Positions 37,646 to 50,249 of a stretch of 64,000 nucleotides of DNA are shown here, piece by piece (the first letter of the stretch is position 1; every line of letters starts with the position of its first letter). Source of the stretch: Eremophila alpestris peregrina (Eukaryota > Chordata > Aves > Passeriformes > Alaudidae); NCBI GenBank assembly GCA_009792885.1, contig WMCF01000034.1, forward strand, positions 6,792,228-6,856,227. The letters run 5' to 3'. The notes beneath the pieces were generated by a model. It was given only the letters and a program-made list of their open reading frames with translations. It was not told the DNA's origin and searched no databases. Position numbers and translations under genes: made by a program.

Positions 37646-39412
37646 AGCTTCAAAAGATTCCTAATTCAGATTTTGGTCTGAATTAACCTTAAAAGTAGGG
37701 TAGCTGTCCTAGAACACAGTTTCTGTTCTTTCTTGATAGAGGAATAAAGGGTTCCCTGATAAGATCAATCAGCCCATCCCTTAAGTCTAAATGAATTATC
37801 AAAATATCCAAATAACGCCAGCAACAAATGCCTTTTTTTTTTTTTTTCTTCTTTTTAATAGAATGTAGAGGACATTGTGAGATATTTTTCAGAAGAGGAA
37901 TATTATCCTGGCACCTGGATAGCTCTCCCGCAGCATTCTTATTTGCCCCTCAACTATTACCTGTTCTAGAGTGCGGTACAGTTATGGAGTTAAGAACACT
38001 TCTGTACAAAAGACTATATTTTCTGAATGTCATTTTGCATACACTGCATGACGAGCCTGTGGGCTAAACAGGATGATTTCTGACTTCTTGAGTCTAGGCA
38101 TTTCAAATCAAGAAATTTTAGTTAATCATCTGCAACTCATACTCTCATAGCTCGTACATAGTACAGTTGAGACTGACATGCTAACCTAATTATTAAGATA
38201 AAAATATTGAATTGACAAAATTTTCTGACTGCTGAAGTATATCAGAAATAATCGACTGGATTTAATCAGCAAAAGTATTACATTTAGTAATTATCAGACT
38301 CATGATTCCATTCCATCAACTTGCTCCAAATACATTTTATACATACACATACATCACTATGAATTATTCATCAAAATGCTGTCAACACTGGAGGGAAAAG
38401 ATAAAAAGAAAATTTAAAAGTTAATGTGATGAACCCAAGACCAGTTCAAGACTATGGAAGTGTAAAATCTCTTTTATTTACTTTTGGTATAGGCAAATAT
38501 ATTGCCATTTTCTTATAAAATTCAGATAAATTTAATTCAAAGAGAAAGTTACAAAAATTAAAAGTGTAGCAGAGCAGGATTATTTTACCTTCTGCATCAT
38601 TACAGGAGCCCTAAATTATTTGTATATTTAATCACAAAGAACAGCTTTCTGGCACATGATTTCTGGCACACAGTAAAATGAGAGGTCTCTCAAGTTGTTG
38701 TTGTTGTGCAAAATGGATTAACAATTGAAGAACTTCTGTTATAATATTTATAAACAAATGTTAAGTTGAGGGGAGAATAAACTAAGCACCAGTATGAGAT
38801 GACATGCATTATTAAACAGGAGCATACAGAGGCAGAATATATTAATATACTGTCCAACTTTTATGAGACTTACTCTACTAACAGTTCTTCAGGGTTTCAG
38901 CAGGTGGTTATCCTGGAAAAGTGTGAATATTTAATACACAAATACTGTAAATAACATTAAATAAGAGATATGTTTTCTATTAAAAAAAAAGTATTACAAA
39001 CCTGAGTTGTATCCTATGCCTGGGAGATTATAGTATTTTTGCCCATAAAAAGTATCAAGATCTATTACATATTGGATTACATGTGTAAGTTTGATTTAAA
39101 CACATGAAAGCTGATGTATGCTACCTTTTATGGACGGATCTACATGCTTTTCCTTTGGTGATCAACATCAGACTCCTTAGAGTTTGAAATAATTAGGCAG
39201 GCACCATCTATTGAGCATTTTTTTTCAGCTTCACAGCTAACTCCTAGAGTAATTAATGTGTTGCATTTATGGATTCCATGCTGAAGTGTCTGATCAATAA
39301 TTAAAGCCATAATTTCAAAAGCTATAAATGCACTCTTCAAATACAATTTCACTAAGTTAAAGAATTTTCCAGCTACTGAGTGACAGTGGGGTACTACAAA
39401 TAATTTACTTAC

Positions 39413-39546
39413 AAAATCCACTGCGGCGTCTTGTAGCCAATATAAATTTGCAGAAGAAGAAAGGATGTTGATTTTGTTTACTAACTCCATTAACTTCTCT
39501 TTCACAAGTAATCTTCTTTCCCAGTAAATATCCCTTGATACTTCAT
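39413..39546 (-). CDS. Coding exon
   Basis: Acceptor 'ttagattttag' and donor 'gtaagt'. The 134 nt run from phase 1 to 0. The protein contains RDIYWERRLLVKEKLMELVN followed by KINILSSSANLYWLQDAAV: a charged, probably helical segment. The split codon formed with the 43.2 kb exon is tyrosine. Phases match on both sides. Confidence 0.8.
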
Positions 39547-41204
39547 CTAAAATCTAAAGGAACCTCTCTGCATTAAATTATTCCATTACACATCATGAAA
39601 GCTTTGGTTTTAGCATTTATATGTCTTGTCACAAAAGGCACAAATAAAAGCCTTTCAAGCCAATTCTAGAACTTATTTTGAGGTAAAGACTTATTTACTG
39701 GTCAAGAGATATAAGTCACTGCAGAGTGAAAGATGAAGGCATGATTTTTGCAAGCTGCTTATCATCCTTGTTGGGCTAACAAGCCTCATACTGTGCAAAA
39801 CACGTTTTTTTCTTTGAAAGTCAAATTCCTAAACCAGAATACTGTCTCAATCTGAAGGGTAAAAAGCATACTGGGTAGAAATTAGAAATTACGCCATTAA
39901 AGACGCTTGCTCCTGTTTTGTCCTAAAATGAAATGCACAAAATTATTTTGTATTTGAGAAGGACTTTTTCAAAAATAAAAACAGAGGTGAAGTACAAAAA
40001 CGACTCAGTTCTTCATTATTGGTAATTCCAAATACTCCAGCAGAACAATCTCAGCTTTTCACAACAGCAAAAGAAAAAATTAAACATTTATGAGGCTAAT
40101 TAGAACATGAGTTATAGGGCATAAGTCATTACTAAGAGGCAGAGATAAGTAACCTCTCCTCTGGGAAGTCTCTTTAGGCCTATCTATTACATGTCTGGTA
40201 CTCTCAGCAATATCATGTTTAATGAACATCTCAGATGTTAGGTCACCATATTCTCATCTGGTGTATGTAGGGTTTTATTCCATCTGTATGCTACTTTAAA
40301 ATATTACTGTTAAAAAATCCCAAAACAATAAAAGTCCAAACGTATTTCTCTCCAGAATTCTATTTCAAATGTCTTCCATCACATTCTGTTGTGTCTTTTC
40401 TCATGGCTGTATTTTAATATATTAACGAACTACTACTTAAAAGCAACAATGAACAAGTCAATACCCCACAGCCAAAAATTTATAAGGTATTACATTTCTT
40501 TCTATCAGGTACTGTCGCTACTGGAAAAGAGAGGGAGTGAAAAGTTGCTAAATGCATGTAAAGCTATGTAGAAGTATTCAGTTATACTCTACTATGAAGT
40601 CTTTTTTTTCTGAACTCTCATTGAAAAAATTAAAATACGGATTTTAAATCTGATAAGAAAGTACAATGAATATTTCTAGTAAAAAAAATCCCATGGGAAC
40701 CCTAAAAAAAAAATACTAACAAAAAAACCCCAAATCATCTTAGTTTCTTGGTTTACCAAAAGGGTATCAGTGTACACATGAGAATATATTTTATACTTAT
40801 AACAGAATTTTAAACAGAGTAAGAAAATTAAGTATCAGTTGCAATATTTAGAAAGCACAACAATATCTGGGATCTTTATCAGATTTTTAAAAGTTTTGGT
40901 CAGCCATTTTTTCAGGAAATTTTGCTACCTGATAAAACCCCACATAAAATTTTAACTTTTTTTGGTGAAGATTTCAAGCATTTTTTTTTCCCAAAGTACA
41001 TGAGACTTGAAATCAGCTTAAAACTTCAATACCAGCCATCTTTCAAATGCACATCACTGAGAACTTGGTATTAATTGGCAGCAGAGTAATTCTTGTTTCA
41101 AGGCTTGATCCAAGATCCTCCATAATTAGAACAAGAATTTGGATCAGATCAAGGGAAAACCACAGCCTGAGGAAGAAGTATGTTACTTGGTAGTAACATA
41201 TCAT

Positions 41205-41430
41205 TTCCTGTGAGGCACTGGAACAGGTTTCCCAGAGAAGCTGAGGGTGCCCTGTCCCTGGAAGTATTTCAAGGCCTGGTTGGATGGGGCTCTGAGTGAC
41301 CTGGTCTAGTAGAAGATGTCCCATCTACTAGACTGTCCCTGCTACTACAGTTCAGTCCCCGTGGTCAGGGGATTGAACTAGTTATCCTTAAGGTCCCTTC
41401 CAACCCTAACTGCTCTGATTCTGTGGAATA
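41205..41430 (+). mobile_element. CR1 3'-end fragment
   Basis: CR1 tail: 'gtgaggcactggaacagg', then 'tcccagagaagctg', then 'aaggtcccttccaaccct' and a degenerate terminal octamer. It contains a small inverted repeat of 10-bp arms (41,304-41,333). Antisense to the host gene. Confidence 0.9.
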
Positions 41431-43049
41431 AAGTATATCAGCCCAAGCCTGAAATATTTTGTTCCACCAGCTCTGCCAGCCAACAAACTATTGAGCAATG
41501 CAAAACTCCTCATGATTTGCCTTAGGCTCTAATTTATTTATGCATTTCCACTACTATGTTGGAGCATTGGAGGGCAGTGACTATTATTAAAGTCATAACA
41601 TTATAAAACAAGAAATGACTTTTTAAATGAAAACCATATTTCCAAATTTAAAAGACAATTTTGTCTTGCCCAAGACAAATTATAATTATAGATGGTGAAA
41701 CATAGACACACAAAAATCCTGTTTTGTTATTGCTCATTAGAAGTAATTAAGTGTTTTCACATGAAAGTAAACAAAGTAAGAGATTACAAGTTCAAAGAAT
41801 ACGTTTTTTAGCTTTTGGAATTATAAAGAGATATATATGTGAAATACATACAAATACTGGAGAAATAAATGTTAAAACCACAACTACTGCTATTTACAAA
41901 AAGAAAAGTCATAACTGTTAGTGACTTTGGCAGAAACACAAAATGGTTTGGGCCAGGGTAAGGCCTGGGTCCTGCCTCCTGATGCTTAACTGTTTTAGTG
42001 TGCAGATAGCTGATTTAAAGGCCTGGGGGAAGTAGAGAGAAAAAGCCTAAGAGACTACATGTTTGTTTTATTTATTTATAACCACCACTGTCCCTAGTCC
42101 TCTGAAATTGATGGGACTATAATACAGACTCATTGTATAATACACCAAAGACTGAACTTCTACTATTTAAGCTTCTGGTACCAAGACTTTTCAATAGATG
42201 GGCACTGTTTCTTTATACATTTCCATCAGGCTTGTATCTGTATGTTCTGCCTCTTTATTTCTTGCAGAGTATGTCCAGTGTTTGGGACTTAATTCTGTGT
42301 GTTTGTGTAACATAGAACAGTCTTGTCTTGCTCTCCAATTAGATTTTCCAAAGTGCTACAAGGAATAACAAGAGCAATTTGTTACACAATAACTCTCACT
42401 CAACTTTTTTTTTTTTTTAAGAGACAATAAGTTCTTACTCTCAACATCATCAGTTTTTTAAATCCAAGAGATGCAATATAAACTATATATATTTAATATT
42501 GACATATAAATTATATAAACAATAAACAGAAAACCATCTAACAGTAAAGTAGCAATTAAAACTGTGACTTTCTTCTATTTTCTCAGATGTAAGAGGGGAA
42601 AAAACTAAAAAAATATAATGAAAGATTAAGTAACTGAAGAAAAAATTGAATTAAAAAAATAATTTTCCAGTTCTGATATTTTTAAAGCTCTGTTAGGTTC
42701 ATTGTCTCATTTCTCCTTTGACTTCAGCCTCATTTTACATGTACACAGACTGCCAGAAGAGATCAAAAGAAAAGAAAATCTGAAGAAATATATCAGTGGC
42801 AGACATTTTGAGCTATCAATATTCTTGATTTTAGTCATGGAGAGAAGGAGGGTAAAGAGAAAAATCAGACTATTACTATAATACTGCCATCCAAATAATA
42901 TGAATTCCAAATAATACTAGTGCATGAAGTAGGTTTAGTTTCAGCATCTTTTTCTTTGGCCCTAAGCAGGAAAATGCAAAAGTTGTCTACCTTTACTTGT
43001 GGGCAATTGAATTATTTTATTATTCTGATGAATAAAGAAGGTAAATTTA

Positions 43050-43054
<5 letters not shown>

Positions 43055-43114
<60 letters not shown>
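43055..43114. repeat. 60-nt pure poly(T)
   Basis: Uninterrupted run of 60 T on the + strand (poly(A) in the transcribed sense of the host gene), 107 nt inside the intron from the 5' splice site at 43,222. Confidence 0.97.
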
Positions 43115-43221
43115 CTCTGCTTCCTGCAGCTTTACTCATTAGCTGGGTTGATTTTCATCAGTTTGCCAATATTAGTTTCATAGGAGCCAAAATCAAACAC
43201 AGTTTCTTCATGTTGTCTTAC

Positions 43222-43418
43222 AAACATCTTCCTTTATTTCTTGTGTTTCTCCTAAATGTATTTCATTTGCAACCTGATCTCCAGTCTTCCTGAATGCCTG
43301 GAGCACCTGTTGCTGATTTATTATCTCACAGAGGCCTGCTAGCAGCTGTTCTTTCTTTTTGCTTACAGCCTCCGAGAGGTGCCAGTGCATTTGGGTAATG
43401 CAGGCATGCAGGTCATAC
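43222..43418 (-). CDS. Coding exon, coiled-coil-like
   Basis: The donor 'gtaaga' follows 'gaagatgttt'. The best acceptor is 'catacccatcag', giving 197 nt in phase 2 to 1; a second, pyrimidine-rich acceptor would start the exon at 43,469. It encodes HWHLSEAVSKKKEQLLAGLC and continues through a Q/E/K-rich helix to EIHLGETQEIKEDV, compatible with a short coiled coil. The downstream junction fits the 39.4 kb exon. The upstream phase does not fit the 46.3 kb exon, so an exon of length 3n+2 is probably unseen between them. Confidence 0.75.
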
Positions 43419-45355
43419 CTGATGGGTATGCAGATTAAACAGCATAACTCAAAGTAAACAGGGCACATCCTAGATGAGGGAGGGAGGCGAAAGAACCAGA
43501 AAAAAGAAACTTAATATCTAGGTTTAATACAAGTGGCATTTTTTTTAGTCAAGGCAAACCAAAGGATTTTAATATGTGGGTAAATATATCTCATTAGTGA
43601 CATTTATTTAACACAGGTAACCTATTATGTTGGTTTGGTAACTGGTGTGCTTTGAATTGAGCAGTTCTGAAACTTTTAACCATTTCTTTCATGTTTTCCT
43701 GATGTATTTTCTATAGCAGCCTGTCTCCTTAGCTGGATGCTGTATCTGAAATGTGTTGTCCTTGTGTTGTATATGTTACACACAACATTAATATGTGTGT
43801 ATGTATATGTGCAGTTGCAATTGAAAGTCTTCATTGTGTTCTTTACACATTTCACATTTATTTCTGTCTCTAAATCTTAGTTATATTGCATATTCAAGAG
43901 GAGTTTTATTCTGGCTTTTATTGTGAGTTGTGTTGCAGTACTTCATCTACATCATAAAAAATAAGTCCTGAGATTTTTTGACTCACTGGTTTTTATTTGA
44001 GATAAGGAAACCAGAGCAAACTAAGAGATTAGTGCTTGTCAGGTGATATAGAGTAAAAATTTGGTGAAGGGCTCAACTGACTATTCATATCCAGAGGCTA
44101 ACAGTGCAGGCTCCTGCAATGTTCCTACTGTCAGTTCACATGCCATGACCCTGAAGTCCCTATGAAAGACTAAAACATAATTCAGATATGCTCACTGATA
44201 AATGGGTTGTTATTGTTCATTTTCTCTTTCAAGATTGTTGAGGGTTGTGTTTACGAAATTGGGTAAGAGTCACACTCCAGGAAAAACCCAGAACTGCAGA
44301 CTCTTAAACAGCACAATCTTTTCTGAATTAAGTTTGCCTTTCAGCAAGCTGAATCAGTTAAGCCGATCAATTTATGTTAATCTTAAAAAAAATATAGTTT
44401 GATAAGGTTTGGGAAAGATCAGAAAGGACTCAAATTAATACCAGACTTGACTTTTTCACATATAGTAAATGGCTTAAAAATTGTAAGATTTTTTTCTAAA
44501 TTCTTTACAACTTTCAGGCTTTACACGGATGTACCATGCTACCATCATTTCACCCCCAAAAATGGAAGTGCAAGACTACTTAAAATTCCAACAGGACTAC
44601 TATTCTAGGAAAACTGCTGTAAATCCACACAGTTTTTATCCAAATACTCTAGATACAAAAATAATAAGTCAATAATAAGCTCTATATAGCATTGTTTGCT
44701 CTGTCTGGAAGAAACAACCCTTTTTATATAGTGCAAACATGTATAGAGGAAATAAATATAGGAAAATTAGACACTATCTCTGCCTTAGGAAGAAGTACTC
44801 ATAAAAAAAGAATAAAATCTAAGTAATCTAAACTAAACTCTAAGATAAGAAAGATAGGGAAATCTTTTCAAGCCAGTGGGTAAAAAATAAAAAAGAAAAA
44901 ACAAACTTGGCAGAGATTAACTCTATATGTGTAACATCTATATAAACATGTACTGTCACTTTTACTGCTATCTTGCCATTAGATAAAAGAATAAAACAGG
45001 CCAGATATGATATTGGAAGATGTTTAGTAATATCCGTTGTGTTGCTGTGTGCTCTTGTCTGAGTTAATCTGAAAAGCTTCCTCCTTGGCAGAGGTCAAGG
45101 AGTGAACAATATCCCAGAAGTCTTATCTAAATTGAGTATTAGCTCCATTTTCATGAAGTCACTTTGTTACTTTCTATTAGCTGAGCGTGAAGAATAGTGT
45201 TAATCTTCTGCTAGTCCCCTTATCAGACACCAACAAGACAGTGTCATCATCATACAAGAAAATAAAAGATTTATCAAAGCTGAGAAAGAGGAATTATATG
45301 CACAGCAAAAATGCAATAAACATTTGAAGATCTCCAATACCGGTTGTGGAATTTG

Positions 45356-45482
45356 AGTAAAAAAACCCCAACAAAAACCAACCTCCCCCCACGCAAAACC
45401 CTCAAGCAAACCAAAACAAACAAAAACATACACAAAAACCACCAAAACAACAACAAAAAAGCTGAACAAAAACCCCAAAGAA
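45356..45482. repeat. A/C-rich low-complexity tract
   Basis: The complement of the G/T tracts elsewhere: 'aaaaacc' and 'accaaaac' units on the + strand. The minus-strand frames across it are compositional artefacts. Confidence 0.8.
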
Positions 45483-46299
45483 ACTAAATTAAAAACACCA
45501 GCAACATTTATGGTTGTAAATTGTTGCTTTCTTTAGGTAAGAAAGATTGCAATCATGACAATGCTAGGTTATTAATACCACACAAGGAGATCTGCTTTCA
45601 CTGATATTATACTGAATTTATGTATGTGAAGTAGGTTCTCTGAGTAGAACATCACTCGTGTATTTCAACATCTTATCTGAGGAGGAAAGTAGTTTATTTG
45701 TAAACTGATAGAAAACCCATTCCTATATGATCAGCGGCCATTAAATAAAATTGGTGAGAGGAAAGAAAAAATCCATCTGTGACTCTTTCCTCTGAAAGAA
45801 AGGGTAACGTTATTAAGTGATAATTCCAAGGAAATCAAAATCTGAGATTCTTATAATGTGATTACTACAGATCTTTTCTTCAGTTTCAGACTTTGGCCTG
45901 TTAAACTCATTAGGAAGAGCAAGACAAAATTGATCACCTTTCCAACCCACATCAACTTCTCTTGGTGGATATTAATTAAATTAATTTTTTTAAAATCCAT
46001 CCATATTACCTATCTGAGAGACAATGTATACCCCAACAAAACATGATTACTGTTCAGAATTTGACACATTTTTGCTTTATTTAATGGTATAGAATTAATA
46101 ATAATGTGTATAGTTATAGAGGGATGTCAAAGGAACAAAACTTTTTAAGATAATCACATTAACAATTTCAAATACAGTGAAGAAGCTATTTAACCATACA
46201 GTGGCTCTTTAATTTTAATGCTTTCATTTTTAAAGAGTTTATAATTGCATAAATTATGTGGAAGAAACTTGAAGTATGGTAATTTTGGTAAAGTAGTAC

Positions 46300-46374
46300 A
46301 TTCATAAATTCCACTGCTAATGTGGCAGCTTTCAAGTCAATGATTTGTTTCAAGAAGACATATTCCACGTCATC
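46300..46374 (-). CDS. Coding exon
   Basis: Strong acceptor ('cagtgtcattttgcag'), then 25 codons beginning DDVEYVFLKQIIDLKAATLA. The donor is a weak 'gtacta'; the frame stays open beyond it to 46,186. It enters in phase 0, which fits the 52.4 kb exon ending in AAG. The phase with the next exon does not match. Confidence 0.65.
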
Positions 46375-46499
46375 CTGCAAAATGACACTGATTTAACACT
46401 ACACCAAGTAATGTTGGAAAAATATTAGCTATAGATTTAAGTGAGAGATAAGAATCTAATTCTAAAACTATGTTGTGATTTTAAAAGATATGAAGCCAA

Positions 46500-46775
46500 A
46501 TTTTGATTAATTTTGTGTGTTTTCCTTGTTGTTTTGGGAATTATTTTTGCATTTGGTTGTTTTGGTTAATATTGGGTGGAGTTTTGGGGGGTTTTTGTTG
46601 TTGTTCTTGTTCTTGTTTTGTTTGTGATTTTTTGGTTTGTTTTAGTTTTTTTTTTTTTTTTGGGCTTTGTGTTTTATTTTAGTTTGGCTTTTTTGTTGTT
46701 TTGTTGTTGGGCTTTTTGGGAGGAGGTGGGTTTCTTGATTTTCTTTGCATTTTTTTTCTTTTTTGATTTTGTACA
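46500..46775. repeat. Long G/T-rich low-complexity tract
   Basis: About 270 bp with almost no A or C on the + strand, composed of 'gttttg', 'ttgttg' and poly(T) blocks. The open frame at 46,576-46,779 (F, V, L-only protein) is an artefact. Confidence 0.85.
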
Positions 46776-47611
46776 ATGATACTCTGTCTTAAGACACAGA
46801 GACATTTTGTTTCCAGAGTTTATACAAGACTTTAAAGTGGAACTCAGTTCTAGAGCAGAGGAATCCAGTGGCAGTTCAGACAAGTAAGGATCACCCTTCT
46901 TGTGATAGGCTGCTAATCTAGAAGATCACAGGTTCAAATCATGTGTCAAAATCCTGTGAAAAACTCTCATATATCCTAGGATACCTAAAACACTATTGCA
47001 TGTACATGATTACAGAAATGGACTGCATCCCACTAAGGTATCCTGGATGGAGTCATATCTGTATGTAAATGCTGTATAGTTTTGCTGATATTTGTTGTGC
47101 TATTACAAGAGTAAAATAATAATCAGTGTAAGAATCTTAGCCCTATGATCTTATTTTATATATCTTCCATACATATGATTATCCAATTAGTTGGATTATT
47201 ATAAAGTCCAGTATCCAAATTAAAAATTGGGTAATGCAAACTTACTGTATTAGTAAAATTATATTTAAATTATTATTTTTTTCATGCAACTGGTTAAACT
47301 AAATAGAATTTAAAGTTGTAATAAAAAAGCCTAAATTATAATGAAACTATATGATAGAAACTTAGCATAATGGCTAAATGTTTTCTATGAAGTAACGCAT
47401 GATGATGTTGAAGTACAGAAGTCCCTGTCTTTTAAGCATCTTATTTAACTTTTGGAAATAAAAGTAATTAAGTCCTAACATAAGGATACTGCCAGGTATT
47501 TATTTTAAGGTATATACTTTTGCTCTTGTTGGGATACATAGCACACATGTTTTTTACAAAGACTGGCATCACTAATTTATATTTTATTGGACTATAAACT
47601 ATAAAATCTCT

Positions 47612-47938
47612 ATGTCTTCCTTCGGTCTAAAAACTGTGATTGTTGATTCCAGTCAAAAGAAACAACTGTTCTGGAAATGTAGTTCATCATTCTGCTTTAA
47701 ATTTCTTCAGTATTTCAGTCAGCAACTAACCAAACTGGGAGGAGAAACAGATGTTATTCAAATTGGTTTTACAGAGATCATTCAAAAGTTTACCTGGGGA
47801 GTAAATGAAAATTGCTGTAGAATCTGGCATTATATTTTTATGGAAAAGGAAAGCTGGTCAATGAGCCTTGAGAAACAAATGTTGCATGCTAATATGATCT
47901 TTTCTAAGACATATGAATTTCATGCCCCCAGTGTTTAA
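47612..47938 (+). other. Unexplained 108-codon open frame in an intron
   Basis: The longest + strand open frame in non-repetitive sequence in this half (MSSFGLKTVIVDSSQ at its start). Composition is protein-like, but there is no Kozak context of note, no splice partner and no recognised domain. It could be chance or a conserved non-coding block. Confidence 0.2.
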
Positions 47939-49200
47939 GAAAGGACCAGTTCTTATTCTGAAACACAGATTTTAACTGTGCAGTGGAAATCCAAGAGCTT
48001 ACACTTTGTAACAAAACCAAAACCAAACCAGACCAGATAAACACTTTTTTTTCAAAGTAACAAAATATACATTATTATTCTCCAAAAACATAAGGCCCTC
48101 AGGAGCCCTATGTAGCTTAGCAACATATGTAATAAATGAATTTTCAGTTCCTTCCTGCCTGATACAATTATTGGTCCCTTAATTTTTTTCATGCAGCACA
48201 CCCATAGTTAAATGTAGACACATTTACTGTAGGCTGTACTATTGTTGTTAAGAGGAAAGTTCAATTTAAACTTATTTTACCAGTGCAAGTCCCTCCCAAG
48301 GAATGCAGCTTGTGAAATTGTATAAAGGGGTTAAGTCAATACCAGCTTGACTCAACAGCTCTTGCCATCTGTTTATCATAGTCCTTCCAGCAGCTGTTTT
48401 GCACTCTTCTATTGACTAAAGGATATTAATATTGCTTGACAACTGCCTGGTGTATGAAATAAATGTTTATCTCATTTTTTTGCCTAACAGCTGTTGATTC
48501 ATCCATGCTAACATATTTATGGAACATCCATCATGTATTTAAAAGGTGGACATCTTCCACAGTATTTTTGGTGGGAGAATATTGAACAATGAAGAGCGGC
48601 AGCCAGTAGAAGTTAATGACACAGCTATGCAAACAACACTTACAATTTTAGTAACCTACACATCAATCACCTTTCAAAGATGACTTTTGCTCTGACCAAA
48701 GAGCCCTGCAGGTAAGAAGGTAAGACATATTGCCAAAATACAACTTGAATAACAATCAGCTTGCTAGCTTACCTTACATGATATTCGGTGATTGTATTTT
48801 TGTTTTGAAAAATTGGTTTATGTGTTCTGCTGAAAAAAAGTATTGTATAAGCACTGTGTGTTAAAGAAGACAAGATATTTCAAAAATTATATAAGGATAA
48901 GGACTACTTCAGATGAATGGTTAGGCACTGTATTTATGCATGCAGAAAAATAATGAATAAAAGTAAAATTGGAGCACTAAAACAGGAATATTAAATCTGG
49001 TTGTAGTTTACAGAGCCTTCTTGTTTTTAGTATACAACAAAAAAATAAAAAGGCATACATTTCAAAATTAGTTTTAAGAGTTTTATTTAAAAATAGCTTT
49101 GTATTTATTCAGAATATAAATTTTCTATAACAGATTCTTGAGAAGGATTATTTACTTTGTCTCTGGACTAAAACTTTCTTATGCTTTTAAAAAGCCCAGC

Positions 49201-49577
49201 TGTGGTATTTTGACTTTGGCTGGCCACCAGGTGCCCACCAAACTGCGCTGTCACACACCACTGTCAGCAAAAAAAAAGAAAGCAAGATGAAGAAAACACA
49301 TGAGTAGAAAAAAGGAAGTTCAATTGAAAACAAACCAAAAGAAAAGCCTAAAAAAAAAAAAATCTAACAAACACCAAAAAAAACCCCCCAAACCATACTG
49401 GCCTGTGGGGTGGGAATCTTGGAAAGATTGTGTTGAGGCTGTGCCAGCACTGCTCTGCAGTAGCCAAAACTCTGGTATGTTATCAGCAAGTTCCTAGCTA
49501 CCAATGCTACCAATGCAAAGCACAGACCTGCGAGGTCTTCTATGTGAAAAATTATCTCAATCCCAGCCAGACCAGTT
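49201..49577 (-). repeat. ERVL-type solo LTR remnant
   Basis: Read on the minus strand it starts near 49,577 with 'tctggctgggattgag' and continues through 'gtgctttgcattggtagc' and 'ttttggctactgc' (all typical of the start of avian ERVL LTRs). It ends at 49,201 in 'ctggtggccagccaaagtc' and 'accaca'. An A/C-rich low-complexity insertion (49,280-49,390) lies inside. Same orientation as the host gene. Confidence 0.7.
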
Positions 49578-50249
49578 AACAAAGAAGTGTAGCATATATT
49601 GGCAGCAAAGAACTCTCTTTGTCCCTCTTGTGCTTTCATGCCATCTTAATTCTCTTCTTGTCTTTTTATTTCCAATGAGAACTTCAGCTTGAATCATGGG
49701 GAAGGTTCAGTGGATTTATATAAAGTAAATATGCTAAATATTGCATCTTTCATCTCAAGTTCAACAGCAATTGTAAATCTTTTATCCTTAATTATGTCTC
49801 ACACCCTGTATGGTTTTTAATTCTCTTTGCTCCTCAGGCTTAAAATATGCAAGAAATGTTGCAATAAAAAGAACACATGAGGATCTAAGGTCTTCACTTT
49901 AATTCTTAATATTAACTAAATACTCCCTAAATATGATATAATGAATATAGCGACTCCAGATTTCAAGAATGAACCACACTACATAAACTAAACCCAAACT
50001 AAATAAATGAAAATGCTTCAAAACTCCACAAATACTACACCAGAAGCAACATAAGAAGCATTTTTCCCTGCTAAAATTTCTGAAATTCAAAGTAAGATTT
50101 TAGGTAATTAGATACATTTATTTTTGTCTCAGTGAATTTTTTTTTTTTTTGAAAAAAAGTGAAATCTATTCGCAAGTTCTGATAAGGAATAGGCAAAATC
50201 AAATAGTTTAATTGATACTACTGGTGGTAATACTTAAAGAGGAGATGGC

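Noticed and set aside
42920..43183. 87-codon open frame through the poly(T) run
   Set aside because: A third of it is a homopolymeric phenylalanine stretch from the T run.
43115..43469. Processed pseudogene with a poly(A) tail on the minus strand
   Set aside because: The coding segment ends at a good 'gtaaga' donor rather than running into a 3' UTR, it has acceptor signals upstream, and its phase continues into the 39.4 kb exon. No target-site duplication was seen.
46576..46779. Hydrophobic membrane protein frame
   Set aside because: Produced by the G/T-rich low-complexity tract; only F, V, L and G residues dominate.
46880..46965. tRNA-Ser(GCT)-like segment, with an anticodon-loop-like ctgctaa and a T-loop-like ggttcaaatc
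   Set aside because: Anticodon and T stems pair at only four of five positions each, no D arm is evident, and no acceptor stem can be formed. At best a decayed fragment.
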